Shown here: piece by piece, positions 1-7,525 of the stretch
Position numbering within the stretch: the stretch's first letter is position 1
Layout: every line of letters begins with the position of its first letter
Assembly: GCF_015999545.1 (NCBI RefSeq)
Contig: NZ_CP065546.1
Coordinates: 1,971,001-2,035,000 of the forward strand
Length of the DNA: 64,000 bases
Direction: 5' to 3'
Source of the DNA: Lysinibacillus sp. JNUCC-52
GTDB lineage: Bacteria > Bacillota > Bacilli > Bacillales_A > Planococcaceae
The notes under the pieces: generated by a model
The model's database searches: none
What the model was told of the DNA's origin: nothing
What the model saw: only the letters and a program-made list of their open reading frames with translations
Translations under genes and position numbers: made by a program

Positions 1-767
1 ATATCATCGACTGTAATAATCCCCAAAAGTTCACCTTTATCATCAATAACAGGTGTCGCCAAGAAATTATAATCTTTCATAATTTGTGCTACTTCTTCTT
101 GGTCATCCCCAACATGGACCATTACAACACGTTCATTCATAATGGAGCGAATAAGTGTATCTTCGTCAGCAATAATTAAATCACGAAGAGATATAACACC
201 TGTAAGTCGATGCGCCTCATCCACAACGAAAATATAATAAATCGTTTCGGCATTCGGTGCCTCTTTACGTAATATCGCCATTGCCGAACGCACTGTAGAA
301 TTTTCAGGAATAGCCACATATTCCGTTGTCATAATAGAACCAGCTGTATATTCATCATAGCTTAAAAGCTCATTAATCTCTCCAGCTGTTTCTTCATCCA
401 TCATGCCTAAGTAGCTTTCTCGTTGCTGAGTATCTAGTTCATTTAAGACGTCTGCGGCATCATCGGCATACATATGAGACAGCATTTCCGCACCATAGGC
501 GGGATCCATCTCTGCTAAATATGCTTTATATTCATCATCATCTAATTCGATTGCCTCAAAAATGTCAGCCATTTCCGTCGGAGACAAGTACGAATAGATG
601 ATCTTTCGTATATCAGGCTCCACCTTTTCATAAAACGTTGCCTGATCATATGGATGAAGTTCTAAAAACTCATCACGGAATGCGGTAATATCATTGGTCT
701 CGAGCATACCTCGTAAATGTGCTTCGTCAAATTGCACATCATCCTTTTCATTTCTTTCCTCTATCAT
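1..767 (-). CDS. mgtE: Magnesium transporter MgtE, N-terminal part (runs off the window)
   Basis: MgtE is a homodimeric Mg2+ channel of the cytoplasmic membrane, gated by intracellular Mg2+. The 255 visible codons cover the cytosolic part: an acidic helical N domain (about residues 10-130, rich in Asp/Glu, with DDAADVLNEL and EINELLSYD segments) and two CBS domains (about 135-255, e.g. GSIMTTEYVAIPE, TGVISLRDL, LLGIITVDD). The five-helix membrane domain lies beyond position 1. The start is ATG at 767, preceded by a strong GGAGGGG ribosome site. A promoter is visible upstream, but no M-box Mg2+ riboswitch is recognisable in the 230 bp leader. The incompleteness comes from the window edge, not from damage to the gene. 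Confidence 0.95.
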   Translation of the reverse strand, partial: MIEERNEKDDVQFDEAHLRGMLETNDITAFRDEFLELHPYDQATFYEKVEPDIRKIIYSYLSPTEMADIFEAIELDDDEYKAYLAEMDPAYGAEMLSHMYADDAADVLNELDTQQRESYLGMMDEETAGEINELLSYDEYTAGSIMTTEYVAIPENSTVRSAMAILRKEAPNAETIYYIFVVDEAHRLTGVISLRDLIIADEDTLIRSIMNERVVMVHVGDDQEEVAQIMKDYNFLATPVIDDKGELLGIITVDD

Positions 768-836
768 GCTTGTCCCCTCCTTCCGAGCGTTGAATTCATT
801 TCATTTTACATACATTGATGTAAATCTACCTTTTAT

Positions 837-865
837 ATAATAGTGTGCATGTACTATTTGTGCAA
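837..865 (-). promoter_or_regulatory. SigA-type promoter for mgtE
   Basis: On the minus strand TTGCAC (865-860) and TATTAT (842-837) are separated by 17 bp, about 70 bp upstream of the mgtE start. Seen in sequence; activity is inferred. Confidence 0.55.
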
Positions 866-954
866 ACTCTTTTTTTAGGTAGCAACAACTTTCTACTATA
901 CTATACCCTACAATTGCTTATTTTTCTGTTAACATGCTATTAAGATAATTTTTT

Positions 955-999
955 TTAGTAAAAATGATAAGGAGATGCCCGTTTTTGCGAACACCTCCT
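955..999 (-). terminator. Rho-independent terminator of the rluD-like operon
   Basis: A 12-bp stem with G-U pairs (AGGAGGTGTTCG / CGGGCATCTCCT, about 970-998) starts directly at the stop codon of the pseudouridine synthase gene. It is followed on the minus strand by a T-rich stretch. Confidence 0.75.
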
Positions 1000-1925
1000 C
1001 AATTATTTAATATTTGTAGCATATCATCCTTCAGCGGACTAGAGAAATAATGTTGCTCTTTTGTTAAAGGGTGCTGTAAACATAACGATACGCAATGTAA
1101 CGCTTGCCGATCTATTAGATCGCGACTCCCTCCATATAAATCATCACCAACGAGCGGATGCCCCAAATAACTCATATGCACACGAATTTGGTGCGTTCGT
1201 CCTGTATGCAACTTTAAGCGGATATGCGTCATCGGCTCGCCTTGAACAGAAAAACGCTGTAATACAGTTACATCTGTATGTGCATATTGTCCATCTTGTC
1301 GTACCTCACGCTCAATAATACTTGTTTCTTTGCGTCCAATAGGCGCTATGATAGACTGGCGATTTTGTGTTAAATGTCCATGTACAATTGCTTCATATTC
1401 CCGTGATACTTCACCAAAGCGTTGGGCTAAACCCATTAGATGATGAATATGCGCATGTTTTGCAATGCATAACAAGCCAGATGTATCCCGATCAAGTCTT
1501 GTCACAATATGAACGGTAGAAGCTAAATTCTGTTGTTCGAAATAGCCGCAAACATCATTCGCAATACTTTTTGTTGGATGCTCCCGAGATGGAATAGTAC
1601 TTTGATGTGCTGGTTTATCGAGTACTAACAGCGCATCATCCTCATAAATAACAGCAAGCTCGCCATATTCAATGGCAAGCCCATCACTTTTCTCTTCTGG
1701 TGGGAATTTTACTTCTACTTGATCGCCTATACGGAGAGGGTAACGTACATTTTGTTCGTTACCATTCACCATCAATAAGCCCCCTTCAAATTTAATAGCT
1801 GTTAAGGCCCGTTTGGATATTTGCCATTCTGCTAAAGCTTCACGCAATAATTGGCCATCCTTCTCAGCTAGAAACTGAAGCGTAAATCTTCTATCGCTAT
1901 TATTCATTGGCAACAAATGACTCAT
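999..1925 (-). CDS. RluD-family 23S/tRNA-type pseudouridine synthase (YjbO-like)
   Basis: Converts uridine to pseudouridine in RNA; the exact target is unknown. The catalytic Asp sits in the hallmark [12 protein letters not shown] motif, with downstream [29 protein letters not shown], broken here only by family-typical substitutions. An N-terminal S4-like segment ([24 protein letters not shown]) precedes the catalytic domain. It is the last gene of a minus-strand set with nadK and relQ, as in B. subtilis yjbM-nadK-yjbO. Start choice: ATG at 1925 (weak GGGAA site) or ATG at 1907; both overlap the end of nadK by a few codons. An earlier in-frame start at 1997 would overlap nadK by about 100 bp and is unlikely. 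Expected family length is about 300 residues, which fits. Confidence 0.88.
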   Translation of the reverse strand: MSHLLPMNNSDRRFTLQFLAEKDGQLLREALAEWQISKRALTAIKFEGGLLMVNGNEQNVRYPLRIGDQVEVKFPPEEKSDGLAIEYGELAVIYEDDALLVLDKPAHQSTIPSREHPTKSIANDVCGYFEQQNLASTVHIVTRLDRDTSGLLCIAKHAHIHHLMGLAQRFGEVSREYEAIVHGHLTQNRQSIIAPIGRKETSIIEREVRQDGQYAHTDVTVLQRFSVQGEPMTHIRLKLHTGRTHQIRVHMSYLGHPLVGDDLYGGSRDLIDRQALHCVSLCLQHPLTKEQHYFSSPLKDDMLQILNN

Positions 1926-2694
1926 GCACACGTTCCCAGAATGGAAAAGGTCTAAAGCGAGCAAAGCGAACTCTTTCATTGGCGACATTAAAAGCAATGG
2001 ATTTTACATCGCCTTGTGTAACTTGAATATGATCAACTGTCATATTAAAGTTTTGCTCATTGACAGGGCGTAACACACAGTGATGATGTGCAGGTAATAT
2101 CAATGGCGAGCCAACTGTACGGAAAACACGATTATTTATAGAGGCTATTTCAGTAATTTGAAGTGCAGCTAATGTTGGATGAATAATCGCTCCTCCAAGT
2201 GCTTTGTTATAGGCTGTACTACCTGAAGGTGTGGAAACACAAAGGCCGTCGCCACGGAAACGCTCAAATTGATTGCCGTTTAATTCTACATCCATTACGA
2301 GCGTAACATCTGGTGATTTCACTGTCGCTTCATTTAACGCCAAATAAGTATTTGAATCTGTATTATGATGCTCCACTTTTACTTCCAGTAATGGATACTC
2401 CACAACATTAAAGTCCTTCTTGGCAATAGATAACACCAATTTCTCTAATTCCGAAGGCTTCCAATCCGCATAAAATCCTAAATGACCTGTATGAATACCG
2501 ACAAATGCTACCTGATCTAGCAAATGTGAGTAGCGATGGAAGGCGTGTAATAATGTTCCGTCTCCGCCTATTGATACAACAATTTCAGGCGTCTCTTCAT
2601 CATAGGTTAATCCAAAATCTTGTAAATATGTTTTTGCTAGCTCCATTAATTCATTTGATTGTGCATCTCTACGTGATTGAATGGAAAATTTCAT
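1900..2694 (-). CDS. nadK: NAD kinase
   Basis: Phosphorylates NAD+ to NADP+ with ATP, setting the cytosolic NADP pool. The diagnostic GGDGT nucleotide-binding motif is at residues 43-47, followed by LLHAFHRY. A second conserved block is near residue 150-165 ([17 protein letters not shown]), including the NE/D loop [11 protein letters not shown] just before it. At 264 residues it is full length for the short Bacillus-type kinase (PpnKA/YjbN). Its ATG overlaps the relQ stop codon by four bases (ATGA), which indicates translational coupling. Pairing of an alarmone synthetase with NAD kinase and an RNA pseudouridine synthase is conserved in Bacillales. Confidence 0.96.
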   Translation of the reverse strand: MKFSIQSRRDAQSNELMELAKTYLQDFGLTYDEETPEIVVSIGGDGTLLHAFHRYSHLLDQVAFVGIHTGHLGFYADWKPSELEKLVLSIAKKDFNVVEYPLLEVKVEHHNTDSNTYLALNEATVKSPDVTLVMDVELNGNQFERFRGDGLCVSTPSGSTAYNKALGGAIIHPTLAALQITEIASINNRVFRTVGSPLILPAHHHCVLRPVNEQNFNMTVDHIQVTQGDVKSIAFNVANERVRFARFRPFPFWERVHESFVANE

Positions 2695-3362
2695 TGTGAG
2701 TCACGCTCCTTCTCTGATAGTAAACTAGGATTCGATGCCTCTTTAAATTCACTAAAATAGGCCTGCGCTTCTTGAATTTCACTGCGAATCGATGACATTT
2801 CTTCATCCAACCGAAAGGCAGCCTCAGCAGCACTTTGCAGACGATTCTTTATTTCCTCTGGAAACATGCCTTTATATTTGTAATTTAGTGAATGTTCTAT
2901 TGATGCCCAAAAATTCATAGCTAATGTACGAATTTGAATCTCAGCTAGCACTACCTTTTTTCCTTGTATGGTTTCAACGGGGTATTCTACAATCATATGA
3001 TGTGATCGGTAACCACTTGGTTTACTATGGGTGATATAGTCACGCTCTTCAACAACACGCATATCCTTCCGCTGTCGAATTAGCTCTGTCACCGTCGAAA
3101 TATCATCTACAAATTGGCACATAATACGAACACCTGCAATATCGCCAAGCTCGTCGCCAAGTTGTTTCGAAGGTTCAAAGGCTAGTCCTTTTTCTAAAGT
3201 TTTATCGTAAATGCTTGCCAGTGGCTTTACTCGTCCAGTGACAAATTCAATTGGTGAATTTGCATTGACAATGCCAAACTGGGAACGCATACCTTTTAAT
3301 TTTATTTTTAACTCATCTACTGCTTGTTTATAAGGACTTAAAAAAATCTCCCATTGTCCCAT
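2691..3362 (-). CDS. relQ: Small alarmone synthetase RelQ (SasB), GTP pyrophosphokinase
   Basis: Stand-alone (p)ppGpp synthetase of 223 residues, with no hydrolase, TGS or ACT domain. Visible synthetase motifs: [12 protein letters not shown] (R44 onward), DIAGVRIMC (74-82), the G-loop region [12 protein letters not shown] (114-125) and EIQIRT (141-146) with the metal-binding Glu. C-terminal helices drive the tetramer known for this family. Start: ATG at 3362 with GGGAGG eight bases upstream. A longer frame to 3401 has no ribosome site and contains this one inside it. It is the first gene of the coupled relQ-nadK-rluD set. In the family it raises (p)ppGpp upon cell-wall stress and is allosterically regulated by pppGpp. 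Confidence 0.95.
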   Translation of the reverse strand: MGQWEIFLSPYKQAVDELKIKLKGMRSQFGIVNANSPIEFVTGRVKPLASIYDKTLEKGLAFEPSKQLGDELGDIAGVRIMCQFVDDISTVTELIRQRKDMRVVEERDYITHSKPSGYRSHHMIVEYPVETIQGKKVVLAEIQIRTLAMNFWASIEHSLNYKYKGMFPEEIKNRLQSAAEAAFRLDEEMSSIRSEIQEAQAYFSEFKEASNPSLLSEKERDSQ

Positions 3363-3424
3363 CGCTAAAACCTCCCGACATTCGGTATCGAACAATCGCA
3401 ATACCGTCTGTTCGTTTTGTCTCT

Positions 3425-3808
3425 TTATTCAGCGAGAACTGCCTTGAAGTGTTGTTCCACTGCCTGAACAAATTCTGCTCCGTAATTGTAATTTCCTTCA
3501 ATATTATACACGAGCATTTCCAATTCATCGTAAAAATTTGTAAGTTCAATGACTTCTTCATCTATTTTTAACATTGGGTTTTGTTTAGCTTGTAAAATAT
3601 GTACAAGATTCTCCCAACTAGTCAATGGAAAACGTAAATAATGATAGTCCTCTCCTGCATCTAGTAAATAAATAAAAGCAAAATCATCTGAGTCTGCAAT
3701 TAATTGAGCAGCAGGCTTTAACTGTAAATTTTTATTATTGTCGTTTAAACTAAAATGAGGTTGCTGGTTTTCAAAATAAAATGATTCTATTGTATATATT
3801 TTACGCAC
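3425..3808 (-). CDS. UPF0738 family protein (YjbL-like)
   Basis: A 127-residue acidic protein of unknown function. It matches the remembered pattern of B. subtilis YjbL: LKPAAQLIADSDDFAFIYLLD in the middle (here shown only as the family hallmark) and GNYNYGAEFVQAVEQ near the end. No signal peptide, membrane segment or metal motif is seen. The start is GTG at 3808 with an AAGGGGA ribosome site; an overlapping ATG two bases upstream is in another frame. It sits 62 bp upstream of relQ in the same orientation and is probably co-transcribed. Position between yjbK and relQ equivalents supports the assignment. Confidence 0.85.
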   Translation of the reverse strand: MRKIYTIESFYFENQQPHFSLNDNNKNLQLKPAAQLIADSDDFAFIYLLDAGEDYHYLRFPLTSWENLVHILQAKQNPMLKIDEEVIELTNFYDELEMLVYNIEGNYNYGAEFVQAVEQHFKAVLAE

Positions 3809-4036
3809 ATGTGGGTCCCCTTTTCGTCGTTCTCTTCCTCTTATTTTAGCATATGGGGTAAATAGTTGCAGTGTGTAATTGCAAAACTACAAGCAAACGC
3901 TTGTTAAAAATCAATTACCTCTTAGTGACATTATTTTCGAGCGTACTTGAAAGAGGTGACCTCCACTTTAACAAGTGTATATTTGGAGAAATTCTGCATA
4001 AACAAGGTAAAAACTAATAATAAAGGGTGAACATAG

Positions 4037-4627
4037 ATGGCACAACAACTTGAAATTGAATTTAAAAATGTGTTAACCAAACAACAATATGAACAATTAC
4101 TAGAGGATTTCCAAATCAAAGAAAATGCTATTCATCGTCAAACAAATCATTATTTCGACACGCCTTCCAATGCTATTCGCAAATTGCAAAGTGGACTACG
4201 AATTCGAATAATAGACACTTATTACGAATGTACATTAAAAGAAAAATCTTCAAAACATGCCCATTTAGAGACGACAGACGTTTTAACTGCAACGCATGCT
4301 GAAAAAATGCTTGCTGGTCAAGGCTTTTATGCACCTGAAGTTGCAAAAAGACTGGCGCTACACAATATACCACTAGAGCAATTAGCTGTGTTCGGTTCCC
4401 TTACAACAGATCGTGTCGAAATCCCTTATAAAGACGGACTTCTTGTATTTGATCATTCTTTCTATTTGCAGTGTGACGATTATGAGGTAGAATATGAATC
4501 AAAAGATGAAATAAAAGGAAATGCAATCTTCGACGAATTTCTACAGCAATATGGTATAGAAAAACAAATTGCTGAAAAAAAAATCGCCCGATTTATGAAA
4601 GCACTTCAATCAATTAAGCAACAATAA
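4037..4627 (+). CDS. CYTH domain triphosphatase-like protein (YjbK)
   Basis: CYTH/TTM fold protein of 196 residues. The signature ExExK motif is E6-I-E8-F-K10, followed by the tunnel-lining charged strands RIRIIDTYYECTLKEK, DRVEIPYK and DYEVEYESK. Such enzymes hydrolyse short polyphosphates or thiamine triphosphate in a metal-dependent way; the substrate of this one cannot be told. Start ATG has an AAAGGGTG site. It is divergent from the UPF0738 gene and 46 bp upstream of the transglycosylase, likely one transcript. The place next to relQ is conserved in Bacillales and has suggested a role around phosphate metabolites, which remains inference. Confidence 0.92.
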   Translation: MAQQLEIEFKNVLTKQQYEQLLEDFQIKENAIHRQTNHYFDTPSNAIRKLQSGLRIRIIDTYYECTLKEKSSKHAHLETTDVLTATHAEKMLAGQGFYAPEVAKRLALHNIPLEQLAVFGSLTTDRVEIPYKDGLLVFDHSFYLQCDDYEVEYESKDEIKGNAIFDEFLQQYGIEKQIAEKKIARFMKALQSIKQQ

Positions 4628-4673
4628 ATAAAGCAACTACAACTATAGTACAAACGAAAGGGTGACCAACTAA

Positions 4674-5465
4674 TTGGATATCCAATCTTTAAGAACGATG
4701 CTTGAAATACAAGCACTGCAAACACTAGGTTCAACAGAAAATACTTCAGCTAATTCTTTCACAAATAGCAATTCATTATTTTCTGATATGATTGACGAAA
4801 TGTTAGGTGATGCTACAACAACTAATAGTGCAAAATTATCTAGTTTGCTTGGTATGAGTTCTTCAAGCTCTGCAAATTTCATGGATCAGCTAAATAGTTT
4901 AACAGGTATGTCTGTCGGAACAACAAACAGCTCGCTGCAATCATTGCTTTATAATGGCTCTAATTCCGTGTATATACCTGCTTCGATTCAGGCTACGTTA
5001 GCAAAAATGCAATCCAGCACTAGCCTTGATTCCTATGTATCTGATGATGTAATTGGATCAACTGCCTATGCAAATTCACTTACTGGAGCAAATAAATACG
5101 CCGATATCATTGACAAGGCTTCGACTACTTATAATGTACCTGCCAAGCTTATCGCAGCCGTTATAAAGCAGGAGTCCAACTTTAATGCATTAGCTGTCAG
5201 CAATGCAGGAGCACAAGGCTTAATGCAATTAATGCCAAAGACAGCACAATTTTTAGGTGTAACGAATTCTTTTGATCCTGAACAAAATATTATGGCAGGC
5301 GCCAAATATTTACGTCAAATGCTCGATAAATTCGATAATGATCCAACACTTGCATTGGCAGCTTATAATGCTGGTGCTTCTCGTGTTACAAAATATAATG
5401 GAATTCCGCCATTCAAAGAAACACAGAATTATGTCAAAAAAGTGATGAATTACTACACTGTGTAA
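4674..5465 (+). CDS. cwlQ: Soluble lytic transglycosylase CwlQ-like (YjbJ)
   Basis: Peptidoglycan-cleaving enzyme of 263 residues. The C-terminal half is an SLT (lysozyme-like goose type) domain: the catalytic Glu is E167 in KQESNF, followed by AQGLMQLMP, GAKYLRQMLDKF and ALAAYNAG. The first ~140 residues are Ser/Thr/Asn-rich low-complexity sequence with no clear signal peptide, as in B. subtilis YjbJ/CwlQ, described as a muramidase and transglycosylase. Start: TTG at 4674 with GAAAGGGTGA upstream; no ATG is better placed. It follows the CYTH gene by 46 bp and ends at a hairpin terminator. Confidence 0.9.
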   Translation: MDIQSLRTMLEIQALQTLGSTENTSANSFTNSNSLFSDMIDEMLGDATTTNSAKLSSLLGMSSSSSANFMDQLNSLTGMSVGTTNSSLQSLLYNGSNSVYIPASIQATLAKMQSSTSLDSYVSDDVIGSTAYANSLTGANKYADIIDKASTTYNVPAKLIAAVIKQESNFNALAVSNAGAQGLMQLMPKTAQFLGVTNSFDPEQNIMAGAKYLRQMLDKFDNDPTLALAAYNAGASRVTKYNGIPPFKETQNYVKKVMNYYTV

Positions 5466-5496
5466 ATCGCATAAAACCTGTAATTACGGTCTTTTT

Positions 5497-5534
5497 CAGC
5501 AAATTTCACCCACGTTGGTGAAATTTGTTCTTTT
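5497..5534 (+). terminator. Terminator after cwlQ
   Basis: A 12-bp stem, GCAAATTTCACC / GGTGAAATTTGT around a CACGTT loop, is followed by TCTTTT. It lies 35 bp after the cwlQ stop. Confidence 0.65.
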
Positions 5535-5717
5535 CTAGCGAAAACATTTTCAAAGTGCTCTTTGTTTGTGTAAACGAATGGACGTTGATAGAATGAAGGT
5601 AGTCACAAGATATTCACATTTTTCTATTCAACTTAGTATTAGATAAAATTGTACATCAACATATTGATTTGCACTTTACGATATACTTCCTATAAAGAAT
5701 AAAAGGAGCATTTACTT

Positions 5718-6125
5718 ATGAGTCGAAAATACACTGTTCCTTATGAGGAGCTGGGCGCTGAAAAACTTTCTGAACTCATACATGCGTTCTATAAAAGAGT
5801 TGCACAGCATCCTGAACTTATACCAATCTTCCCAAAAGATTTGACAGAGACAGCACGTAAGCAAATTCAATTTCAAACACAGTATTTAGGTGGTCCAAAT
5901 CTTTTTACTGAAGAGCACGGACATCCGATGATGCGTGCGCGTCATATGAATTTTCCAATTACACCCGATCGTGCACAAGCATGGCTAGAATGTATGGCCG
6001 AAGCAATGGATGAAGTTGGCTTGGAAGGGAAGTTCCGTGAAACTTATTACCATCGCTTAGTATTAACAGCTCATCACATGATTAATACACCTAATGACGA
6101 TGAGGGGGAATTATTACGTGAATAA
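5718..6125 (+). CDS. yjbI: Group II truncated haemoglobin (YjbI/trHbO)
   Basis: A 135-residue 2-on-2 globin. Key haem-pocket residues are visible: Tyr25 (B10, in HAFYKRV), proximal His76 (F8, in RARHMNFPI) and Trp89 (G8, in AQAWLECM), the group II hallmark. These proteins bind O2, NO or peroxide and act in oxidative or nitrosative chemistry. ATG start at 5718 has AAAGGAG ten bases upstream. The end of the gene overlaps the spxH start by eight bases, so the two are translationally coupled as in B. subtilis yjbI-yjbH. That links a redox globin with the control of the thiol-stress regulator Spx. Confidence 0.95.
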   Translation: MSRKYTVPYEELGAEKLSELIHAFYKRVAQHPELIPIFPKDLTETARKQIQFQTQYLGGPNLFTEEHGHPMMRARHMNFPITPDRAQAWLECMAEAMDEVGLEGKFRETYYHRLVLTAHHMINTPNDDEGELLRE

Positions 6126-6927
6126 TATTCAAATGTTGCAAGAACCAACACCGACGATTTCTACTGCTAATAAGCCAATTGAATTGTATATTTTCGTAGA
6201 TCCACTTTGTCCTGAAGCTTTTAGTATGCAATCCATCATTCGCAAACTACAACTAGAATACAATCATTATTTTTCATGGCGTTTTGTCTTAAGCACAGAG
6301 CTTTCATCACTTAATTGTCTGAGCAAGCGTATGAAAGGTTGCGAATCTGGGATTGAGCTGGATATTAATCACCCTGTGTTACCCTCTATAGCGATAAAAG
6401 CAGCTGAATTACAGGGTAAACGTGCAGGCGCTCGCTACTTATCGAAATTACAGGAATATGTTGTATTGAACTACCAGGATGTAAATTCCTATGCAACGCT
6501 TTTAAAAATTGCAGAGGATGTCCAATTAGATATGAATGAATTTGTTGTAGACTTTGGTTCAAAAGAAGCCGCACGTGCCTTCCAATGCGATTTATATATA
6601 AAACGGGAAATGGAAGTAGATGAAGTACCGAGTATCGTATTTTTCAATGAATGCATTGAGGATGAAGGTTTAAAGGTAAGTGGCAGCTATTCCTATGAAG
6701 TTTATGAACATATTTTACAAGAGATGTTGAACGAGCAGCTTATACGTCAACCGTTACCAACCATTGAAGAATTGTTTTCAAAGTATCAAACACTTTCTAC
6801 AAATGATATAGCTTTTATTTATTCATTAACAGAACAAGCAGCTGAGCGTGAATTAAAAAAACGGATGCTGCAACAAAAGATAGAACGGATTCAAACAGAT
6901 TACGCTACACTATGGCGTATTAAATAA
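6118..6927 (+). CDS. spxH: ClpXP adaptor SpxH (YjbH), DsbA-like fold
   Basis: A 269-residue adaptor that presents Spx to ClpXP for degradation. The thioredoxin/DsbA-like fold starts at IELYIFVDPLCPEAF and continues through EVPSIVFFN (cis-Pro region). The start is GTG at 6118 (GAGGGGG site inside the yjbI end); an ATG at 6094 in the same frame lacks a ribosome site. Odd: the expected CxxC is here C31-P-E-A34, so the second cysteine of the motif I remember for the B. subtilis protein is missing. Other cysteines at LNCLSKRMKGC remain. The His/Cys-rich N-terminal tail described for YjbH is also not obvious. spx itself is 5 kb downstream. Confidence 0.92.
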   Translation: MNNIQMLQEPTPTISTANKPIELYIFVDPLCPEAFSMQSIIRKLQLEYNHYFSWRFVLSTELSSLNCLSKRMKGCESGIELDINHPVLPSIAIKAAELQGKRAGARYLSKLQEYVVLNYQDVNSYATLLKIAEDVQLDMNEFVVDFGSKEAARAFQCDLYIKREMEVDEVPSIVFFNECIEDEGLKVSGSYSYEVYEHILQEMLNEQLIRQPLPTIEELFSKYQTLSTNDIAFIYSLTEQAAERELKKRMLQQKIERIQTDYATLWRIK

Positions 6928-6948
6928 TGCAATTATACTTTTATTCCA

Positions 6949-6993
6949 AAAGGTTAGGAACTCTCTGAGTATATGAGAGACCTATCCTTTTTT
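6949..6993 (+). terminator. Terminator of yjbI-spxH
   Basis: A nested hairpin with outer arms AAAGG-TAGG / CCTA-CCTTT and inner arms CTCTC / GAGAG ends in a run of eight T. Confidence 0.8.
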
Positions 6994-7187
6994 TTATTTA
7001 GAAAACTGGTAATTAAAATAACGGATTTTCAAAGCCGTGCATCCAAAACATTATCGATAGACGAAAAATCGCATCAATAGTCTCAGCAATAAAACAACGC
7101 ATCACTCGCATCATTAGTAAAAGAGATGCTTAATATTAAAACTACTAATGGCACATAAACTACATGCTGATAGCAATAAAGACCTAA
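6994..7187. other. Spacer between the spxH terminator and roxS
   Basis: I see no credible gene or structure in this 190 bp. The short frames here are not preceded by ribosome sites. Confidence 0.5.
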
Positions 7188-7302
7188 AATAAAAGAGACG
7201 CCTCTATCCTCGACAGATAGAGACGCCTCTTTTTCACAAAGGGGATGGGAGAAATGTTCACGTTCAAACAAAGGGGTGTATGTTTGTTTTGTGATTTATT
7301 TC
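7188..7302 (-). ncRNA. roxS: Redox-responsive small regulatory RNA RoxS/RsaE
   Basis: No protein gene lies here, but the minus strand carries the features of RoxS/RsaE, a base-pairing sRNA that lowers expression of central-metabolism and respiration genes. Seen: 5' segment GAAATAAATCACAAAAC, then ACAAACATACACCCC, a first C-rich box (CCCCTTTGTTTGAACG, 7276-7261), a second one (TTTCTCCCATCCCCTTTG, 7254-7237) and a 16-bp terminator hairpin (7193-7236) followed by TTTTATTTT. The C-rich boxes and the ~115-nt length match remembered S. aureus RsaE and B. subtilis RoxS. The position between spxH and pepF also agrees with my memory of those genomes. The 5' end is set by analogy and by the promoter spacing. 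Confidence 0.93.
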
Positions 7303-7306
7303 ACAA
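7289..7306 (-). promoter_or_regulatory. Rex (NADH/NAD+ sensor) operator at roxS
   Basis: TTGTGAAATAAATCACAA on the minus strand is a near-perfect Rex site (family consensus TTGTGAA-N4-TTCACAA). It lies across the predicted roxS start point, so Rex would block initiation when NADH is low. Rex control of RoxS is known in B. subtilis. Confidence 0.82.
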
Positions 7307-7311
7307 GATTC

Positions 7312-7340
7312 ACTTTATCATGGAATAATAAATTAAGCAA
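7312..7340 (-). promoter_or_regulatory. roxS promoter
   Basis: TTGCTT (7340-7335) and TAAAGT (7317-7312) are spaced by 17 bp. A start at about 7305-7302 follows, inside the Rex site. Confidence 0.6.
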
Positions 7341-7489
7341 TGTATCCTGCTTTAGATTCACAAATTTGTCATATAGAAAGCGATTACAATAGAGTATTTT
7401 TACAAGATGGTACCTTTTTTTCATTTGTAAATCAAAGAAAATCATTATTAATTATTTTTTCTAAAATGTCCTTTTCTAATTAGCAGAAA

Positions 7490-7518
7490 AAAACGGCTGT
7501 AGTAATTTTACTACAGCC
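7490..7518 (-). terminator. Terminator of pepF
   Basis: A perfect 10-bp stem GGCTGTAGTA / TACTACAGCC is followed on the minus strand by GTTTTTTT. Confidence 0.85.
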
Positions 7519-7525
7519 ATACAAA

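Noticed and set aside
768..968. M-box Mg2+ riboswitch before mgtE
   Set aside because: None of the conserved M-box segments or long paired stems could be found; only a promoter is visible.
3890..3906. cre-like CAAACGCTTG upstream of the CYTH gene
   Set aside because: Too many mismatches to the CcpA consensus and no carbon-related gene.
5669..5696. TTGCAC-16-TATAAA promoter for yjbI
   Set aside because: The predicted start would fall on the ribosome site itself, leaving no usable leader.
7083..7271. 62-codon minus-strand frame
   Set aside because: It runs through the roxS C-rich boxes and terminator; no ribosome site and no protein-like pattern.
7290..7305. TGTGA-N6-TCACA read as an Fnr/CRP box for a plus-strand transcript
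   Set aside because: There is no plus-strand gene; the longer TTGTGA..TCACAA palindrome fits Rex better and lies on the roxS start point.
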